Below, in pieces: positions 59,214 to 64,000 of a stretch of DNA of 64,000 bases. The stretch is from contig NZ_CP114901.1 of the NCBI RefSeq assembly GCF_027497175.1, forward strand, positions 1,922,001 to 1,986,000, read 5' to 3'. Each line of letters begins with the position of its first letter. Position 1 is the first letter of the stretch. This stretch comes from Verrucosispora sp. WMMD573. Lineage in GTDB: Bacteria; Actinomycetota; Actinomycetes; Mycobacteriales; Micromonosporaceae. The translations under genes were made by a program, and so were the position numbers. Under the pieces are notes generated by a model. The model was not told the origin of the DNA and ran no database searches. It was given only the letters and a program-made list of their open reading frames with translations.

Positions 59214-61288
59214 CCCTCGCGATCGTGCTCGCCGCCGGATCACCGGCCGCGAGCCTGCCGACGGGTACCGGCGAGACGAATGTCGAACGGCTGGCCACCC
59301 AGTGGCGCCAAGCCGGCGCGACCGAGGTGCGGGTGGCCACCGACCTGGTCGAGCTGGCCGAACTGAGCGGCTCGGCGAACGCCCCGGTGGTGATCAGCGG
59401 GGCCGACCTGGTTGCCCACACGGCCGTCCTGCGGCACCTGCTGACCAGCCCGGTCGGGCCGACCGTGGCGTTGGTGCTGACCGATCCGCCCAGCGACGGT
59501 CGGACGGTGTTGCGCGAGGAGCGCGGCCAGGTGGTCGACGCGGGCCGACCCGAACAGTTGGCGGGGGATACGGCCACCGGCATCTTCGGCGGTGCGGTCC
59601 GGGTCGGCCGGGAGGACGTACCGGCGCTGGTGGCCGCCGCTCGTGCGGTCGCCGCCGGTCGGTTACCGGCCGGAGCCGTCGCGGTCGAGCTGTTCGAGTC
59701 GGCCGGACCGGTCGAGAGTGCGGGACCTGTCGAACCGGCAGGGCCGGTCGCCCGCGCCGGTACGGCGGCGGGGCCCGTCGTGGATCAGCTTTTCGCCGCC
59801 CTCACCGGGCAGGGCGCGCTGGTCTTCGCGCACCGGGTACGCCTGCTCGTCGCGCACCGGGTCGACGATGCCGCAGGGCTGACCCGGGCGGAGGCGGCGG
59901 TGGCCGCGGTCGACGAGGACCGGGCCGAGCTGCGGCTGTCGGTGAAGGAGAAGGACGACTTCTTCACCACCTACTTCGTCAGCACCTGGTCGCCGTACGT
60001 CACCAAGGTCTGCACCCGGCTGGGGTTGAGCCCGACGGCGGTGACCATGGTGTCGGTGGCCTTCGCGGCGGCTGCGGCGGCGATGTTCGCCGCCGGTGGC
60101 CGGCCGCTGCTGGTCGTCGGGGCGGTGCTGCTCTACCTCGGGTTCGTGCTGGACTGCGTGGACGGCCAGTTGGCCCGCTACACCCGCAACTTCAGCGCCT
60201 GGGGCGGCTGGCTGGACACCATGGCCGACCGGGCGAAGGAGTACCTCGTCTACGCCGGGCTCGGTCTCGGCGCGACCCAGGCCGGGTTCCGGTACGGCTG
60301 GGCTCTCGCCATCGCCGCGATGACGATGCAGACCGTGCGGCACATGACCGACGCGTGGTACGGCGTGCTGCACGACGAGGCGGCACGCCGGCCGAAGAGC
60401 GTCGGCGCTGGTGGCGGCGGCATCGGTGACCGGTTGAACGCCGCGTCGACCCGGGTGCAGGCCGATGCCGGCTCGGTGTCGTACTGGCTCAAGCGCACTG
60501 TGGTCTTTCCGATCGGGGAGCGGTGGGCGTTGATCTCGCTGGCCGTGGCGCTCTTCGACCAGCGGATCGCCCTGCTCGCGGTGCTGACCTGGGCCTTGCT
60601 GGCGTTCGGGTACACCGGCGCGCTGCGTACCCTGCGCGCCCGCTGGATGTGGGTGCCGGTGCTGGACACGCTGGACGCGACCCTGCACCGCGACGACGGT
60701 CCGCTGGCCGCCCGGCTACCCACGCTGCGTCGGCCGGGTCCGCTGGTGCTCGCGGTGGGTGCGGCGCTGGGCGCGGCGATCCTGCTGCTGGTGACGCTGG
60801 TGGACGGCACGGACGGCGGTGCGCCACCGTGGCTGCGTTGGGTGGCGGTGCTGGTGGTGCTGGCGGCCCTGCTGGTCGCCGCGGCCGGGTCCGGGGCGGC
60901 ACACAACGGGCCGTTGGACTGGCTGGTGCCGGCGGCGCTACGGGCCGGGGAGTACCTGTTCGCCATCGCGGTCGGCGTGATCGGCGGCGCGCCGCCCTGG
61001 CTCATCTTCGGGTACGTCTTCGTGCTCACCCTGCACCACTACGACCTGGTCGCCCGGCTGGAGAAGCGGCAGCCCGCACCGCCGCTGCACGCCGCCACGC
61101 TCGGCTGGGAGGGGCGTTCGGCGCTGCTGGCCCTGGCGGCGATCGCCGGAATCGTGAGTATTGGTCTGGCTACACTCGGTATCTACCTGTTGGCGCTGTT
61201 CGTGGTGAGCGTGGTGCTGGCCTGGGTGGTCCGGCCGGTACGCCCCGCGCAGGTGCCGGCGGGTGCGGGAGGTCGTGCGACGCGTTGA
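59210..61288 (+). CDS. Fusion of a nucleotidyltransferase-like domain with a CDP-alcohol phosphotransferase
   Basis: The 692-residue protein has an N-terminal part (about 1-215) resembling a nucleotidyltransferase fold (AIVLAAGSPAASLPTG, then VISGADLV) but without the usual GxGxR/K loop, so it may be inactive. The CDP-alcohol phosphotransferase motif is complete: D315, D318, G319, A322, R323, G332, D336 and D340. Several extra membrane helices follow (about 500-680). The order resembles enzymes making di-myo-inositol or glycerol phosphodiesters. It is co-translated with the ATPase (GTGA). Confidence 0.8.
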   Translation: MTLAIVLAAGSPAASLPTGTGETNVERLATQWRQAGATEVRVATDLVELAELSGSANAPVVISGADLVAHTAVLRHLLTSPVGPTVALVLTDPPSDGRTVLREERGQVVDAGRPEQLAGDTATGIFGGAVRVGREDVPALVAAARAVAAGRLPAGAVAVELFESAGPVESAGPVEPAGPVARAGTAAGPVVDQLFAALTGQGALVFAHRVRLLVAHRVDDAAGLTRAEAAVAAVDEDRAELRLSVKEKDDFFTTYFVSTWSPYVTKVCTRLGLSPTAVTMVSVAFAAAAAAMFAAGGRPLLVVGAVLLYLGFVLDCVDGQLARYTRNFSAWGGWLDTMADRAKEYLVYAGLGLGATQAGFRYGWALAIAAMTMQTVRHMTDAWYGVLHDEAARRPKSVGAGGGGIGDRLNAASTRVQADAGSVSYWLKRTVVFPIGERWALISLAVALFDQRIALLAVLTWALLAFGYTGALRTLRARWMWVPVLDTLDATLHRDDGPLAARLPTLRRPGPLVLAVGAALGAAILLLVTLVDGTDGGAPPWLRWVAVLVVLAALLVAAAGSGAAHNGPLDWLVPAALRAGEYLFAIAVGVIGGAPPWLIFGYVFVLTLHHYDLVARLEKRQPAPPLHAATLGWEGRSALLALAAIAGIVSIGLATLGIYLLALFVVSVVLAWVVRPVRPAQVPAGAGGRATR

Positions 61289-61303
61289 GGAGGGGCCGGG
61301 ACG

Positions 61304-63493
61304 ATGACGCTTGTCAGCTTCGTCGTCCCGGCCTTCCGGGTGCAGGGCTACCTGCGCGAATGCCTGGACTCGATCCTCGCCCAACCGGTCGCCGACATCG
61401 AGGTGATCGGGATCGACGACTGCTCACCGGACGGCAGCGGCGACATCCTCTCCGAGTACGCCGAGCGCGACGACCGGGTGACCGCCGTACGCCTGGACCG
61501 CAACGTCGGGCTCGGCCCGGCGCGCAACGTCGGGCTGGACCGGGCCGTCGGCGAGTACGTCTGGTTCGTCGACGGTGACGACTGGCTGACGGCGGACTGC
61601 CTGGTCGAGGTGGCCGCCCGACTGCGCGAGACCCGGCCGGACGTGCTGCTCGTCGACCACGTACGCGCGCACTGGGACGACACGGTGACCCGCAGCGCGA
61701 TGGCGGAGGTCTTTCCCGTGCCGCCCGGGGCGGTGACGTTCCGGCTGGTCGAGCGGCCGGAGACGGTGCGGCTGCTGCACACCGCGTGGAATCGACTGGT
61801 CCGCCGGCAGTTCCTGGCCGACGTGGGGCTGCGTTTCGCGCCCGGCTGGTACGAGGACGTCTCGTTCAGCTATCCGGCGCTGCTGGCCGCCGACCGGATC
61901 GGCGTGCTGGACCTGGTCTGCGTCAACTATCGGCAGCGGCGGGCGGGGGCGATCACGAGGACCCGCGGCGAGCGCCATTTCGACGTGTTCGAGCAGTGGC
62001 ACCGGGTGTTCCGGGAACTGGACCGGCTCGGCGCGGCGGAGCTGCGGCCGGTGATCTTCGAGCGGATGATGTGGCACTACCTGGTGGTGCTCGGTAACGG
62101 CGACCGGATCGGACCCGAACTGCGACCGACCTTCTTCGCCCGGGTCGCCATCGAGCACGCCCGGTACCGACCGCCCGCCGGGCACCGGGTGCCGGGCGGG
62201 GCGGCCGGGCTCAAGCACCGGCTGGTGGCGGCCGGTCGCTGGCGTACGTTCAGCGCGTTGCGGACCGTGAGTCGGGCGGGGGAGACCGTTCGCCGGGTTG
62301 CCGGCCGGACCCGTCGTCGGGTGCTGCCACCGGCCCGGGTCGGGGTGCGGCGGGCCCGTGACGCGGTTCTGCGCCAGTACCAGCGGGCCGAGCGGCGTCG
62401 GCCGGTGGAGGAGAACCTGGCCGTCTACGCCGCGTACTGGTACCGCGGCTACACCTGCAATCCCGCCGCGATCTACGAGGCGGCCCGCCGGCTGGCACCG
62501 CAGGTCCGGGGCGTGTGGATCGTCCGACGGGACCGGGTGCACACCCTGCCGGAGGGGGTCGAGTACGTGGTCGCGGGCACCCCCGCGTACCACCGGGCGC
62601 TGGCCCGGGCGCGATGGCTGATCAACAACGTCAACTTCCCGGACTCGGTGCGCAAGCGGCCGGGCACGGTGCACGTGCAGACCCACCACGGCACCCCGGT
62701 CAAGGTGATGGGGCTGGACCAGCAGCGCTACCCGCTGGGCGCGGGCGGGATGGACTTCGCCGGGCTGCTGCGCCGGGTGGACCGGTGGGACTACAGCGTC
62801 ACCTCGAACGGCTTCTCCACCCAGATGTGGGAACGCGCCTATCCGGCCGGGTACGCCACCCTGGAGGTCGGATACCCGCGCAACGACCGGCTGGTCACCG
62901 CGACCCCGGAAGAGGTGCTGCGACTGCGCGCGGAGTTCGACGCCGGTCTCGGCGAGCAGGTCGTGCTGTACGCGCCTACCCATCGGGAGCATCTGCCCCG
63001 GTACCGGCCGCCGTTCGACCCGGAGCGCTTTCTGGACGCGCTCGGCCCCGCCGGCCTGCTGCTGATGCGCAGCCACTACTTCCACGACCGGGACCGGCGG
63101 TCGCCACCGCCGGCCGCCCGTGGTCGTCTCCTGGACGTCAGTGCCCATCCCCGGGTCGAGGATCTGTACCTCGCCGCCGACGTGCTGGTCACCGACTACT
63201 CGTCGGCGATGTTCGACTACGCGGTCCTGGACCGGCCGATCGTCATCTACGCGCCGGACTGGGACGCCTACCGCCTGACCCGGGGCGTCTACCTGGACAT
63301 CGTCGCCGAGCCGCCCGGCCCGGTGGCCCGGACCTTCCCCGAACTGCTCGACGTGTTCCGCTCGGGTGCGCTGCGGTCGCCCGACGGCGAGCGGGCCCGG
63401 GCGCGCTTCCGGGAGCGGTTCTGCGCCCTGGAGGACGGGCGGGCCGCCGAGCGGGTGGTACGCCAGGTGTTCCTCGGCGAGAACCCGGGCTGA
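61304..63493 (+). CDS. GT2 glycosyltransferase fused to CDP-glycerol glycerophosphotransferase (TagF-like)
   Basis: The 729-residue protein has a GT2 domain (residues 1-230) with VSFVVPAFRVQGYLRECLDS and metal site VDGDDW. After a basic linker comes a TagF/CDP-glycerol phosphotransferase domain (about 370-725) with THHGTPVKVMGLD, YAPTHREHLPRY and VTDYSSAMFDYAVLDRPIV. It probably adds a sugar and polymerises or caps a glycerol-phosphate-like chain. It lies 15 bp after the CDP-alcohol enzyme gene in the same operon. Confidence 0.87.
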   Translation: MTLVSFVVPAFRVQGYLRECLDSILAQPVADIEVIGIDDCSPDGSGDILSEYAERDDRVTAVRLDRNVGLGPARNVGLDRAVGEYVWFVDGDDWLTADCLVEVAARLRETRPDVLLVDHVRAHWDDTVTRSAMAEVFPVPPGAVTFRLVERPETVRLLHTAWNRLVRRQFLADVGLRFAPGWYEDVSFSYPALLAADRIGVLDLVCVNYRQRRAGAITRTRGERHFDVFEQWHRVFRELDRLGAAELRPVIFERMMWHYLVVLGNGDRIGPELRPTFFARVAIEHARYRPPAGHRVPGGAAGLKHRLVAAGRWRTFSALRTVSRAGETVRRVAGRTRRRVLPPARVGVRRARDAVLRQYQRAERRRPVEENLAVYAAYWYRGYTCNPAAIYEAARRLAPQVRGVWIVRRDRVHTLPEGVEYVVAGTPAYHRALARARWLINNVNFPDSVRKRPGTVHVQTHHGTPVKVMGLDQQRYPLGAGGMDFAGLLRRVDRWDYSVTSNGFSTQMWERAYPAGYATLEVGYPRNDRLVTATPEEVLRLRAEFDAGLGEQVVLYAPTHREHLPRYRPPFDPERFLDALGPAGLLLMRSHYFHDRDRRSPPPAARGRLLDVSAHPRVEDLYLAADVLVTDYSSAMFDYAVLDRPIVIYAPDWDAYRLTRGVYLDIVAEPPGPVARTFPELLDVFRSGALRSPDGERARARFRERFCALEDGRAAERVVRQVFLGENPG

Positions 63494-63638
63494 GTTGGAA
63501 GTTCCGTGTAATCGCTGCTAATCGATGGAACGTAATAGGTCTGTCACGATTCAAACATGGCACGTTTACCCGATGTGCCACCCGCATGATCCTTGCCACG
63601 GTCATTCGGGGTTCCGTGGACAAGGTGGGGAGGAGACG

Positions 63639-64000
63639 GTGACCACCGTCGCGCTCAAGGACGTCACAAAGGTCTTCCGCGACGGCACGGTCGCGGTCGA
63701 CAGCATCAATCTGGACGTGAACGACGGTGAGTTCATGGTGCTGCTCGGGCCGTCGGGTTGCGGCAAGTCGACGGTGCTGCGGATGGTCGCGGGCCTGGAG
63801 GACCCGACCTCCGGCGCGGTGATGCTCAACGGAGAGCTGGCGAACGACCTGCCGCCCCGGGAGCGGAAGATCGCGATGGTCTTCCAGGACTTCGCGCTCT
63901 ACCCGCATATGAGCGTCAACGACAACATCGCCTTCCCGCTCAAGCTGGCCGGGGTCGAGCCGACCCCGCGCGGCGAGCGGGTCACCGACGTGGCCAGCGC
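63639..64000 (+). CDS. UgpC/MsiK-like sugar ABC transporter ATPase, N-terminal part
   Basis: The reading frame runs off the right edge. The visible 120 codons show the start ALKDVTKVFRDGTVAVDSIN, Walker A LLGPSGCGKSTVLR and the Q-loop AMVFQDFALYPHMSV, closest to MsiK/UgpC-type ATPases shared by several sugar importers. The signature and Walker B parts lie outside. GTG 63639 has GGGGAGGAG upstream. The 145-bp gap before it is A+T-richer than its surroundings and is probably a regulated promoter. Confidence 0.85.
   Translation, partial: MTTVALKDVTKVFRDGTVAVDSINLDVNDGEFMVLLGPSGCGKSTVLRMVAGLEDPTSGAVMLNGELANDLPPRERKIAMVFQDFALYPHMSVNDNIAFPLKLAGVEPTPRGERVTDVAS

Overview
The window is a stretch of high-G+C (roughly 70-75%) actinobacterial chromosome. 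Its protein families point to a Micromonosporaceae member (Micromonospora or Salinispora type): SepH, GPP34, DUF3027, DUF2530 and DUF2231 proteins, an SCO6745-type protein, futalosine-pathway menaquinone genes, an XPB helicase, Ku with a split LigD, and YbaB beside WXG-like proteins. The genus is inferred from remembered family resemblance; no search was run. Gene density is high, both strands are used, and there is no prophage, CRISPR array, intact insertion sequence or secondary-metabolite cluster.

Layout. 1-3.5 kb: end of holB, a YbaB/WXG-like/helical operon, and ricT. 3.5-6.6 kb: membrane metallophosphoesterase, tRNA-Thr(CGT) with its own terminator, and a single-pass secreted-domain protein. 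6.7-11.6 kb: a broken FUSC exporter gene abutting a DUF4260 gene, a LuxR/DesK two-component system with a divergent ABC-2 exporter, and a GPP34 protein. 11.7-18.1 kb: flavoprotein, DUF2231, Hsp20, and a heptose-type group (GT9, GT2, HldE-like) with a PfpI-like protein. 18.1-24 kb: Nudix/FadD divergent pair, quinone oxidoreductase, HAD, SCO6745-like protein, FKBP. 24-27 kb: NHEJ locus, with Ku divergent from separate ligase and polymerase genes. 27-34 kb: membrane protein, TIGR03089 protein, XPB helicase and its helicase-associated partner. 34-38.4 kb: HAD, cold-shock protein, MqnD, MqnB, MFS. 38.4-45.6 kb: DUF3027, DUF2530, purine permease, MarR/MFS, 2'-5' RNA ligase-like protein, SepH. 45.9-57.5 kb: SerC, citrate synthase, PdxH, MFS, aldose epimerase, nitroreductase, glutaryl-CoA-dehydrogenase-like protein, DUF4230, PspC, SdaA. 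57.6-63.5 kb: four-gene teichoic-acid-like polymer operon (TagG/TagH exporter, nucleotidyltransferase-like/CDP-alcohol phosphotransferase fusion, GT2-TagF fusion). The window ends in a UgpC/MsiK-like ATPase.

Two signals run through the whole window. First, several intergenic gaps carry one of two families of dispersed inverted repeats, mostly between convergent genes. In the main family each 21-nt arm is itself a near-palindrome, and a second, inverted copy lies 18-27 nt away. One copy sits between two G/C-skewed minisatellite arrays. Second, about a dozen genes have a TANNNT hexamer ending exactly 6-7 nt before the start codon, which predicts leaderless mRNAs and settles many start-codon choices. 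These two patterns, the heptose-like gene group and the fused CDP-alcohol phosphotransferase are the best leads for undescribed biology.
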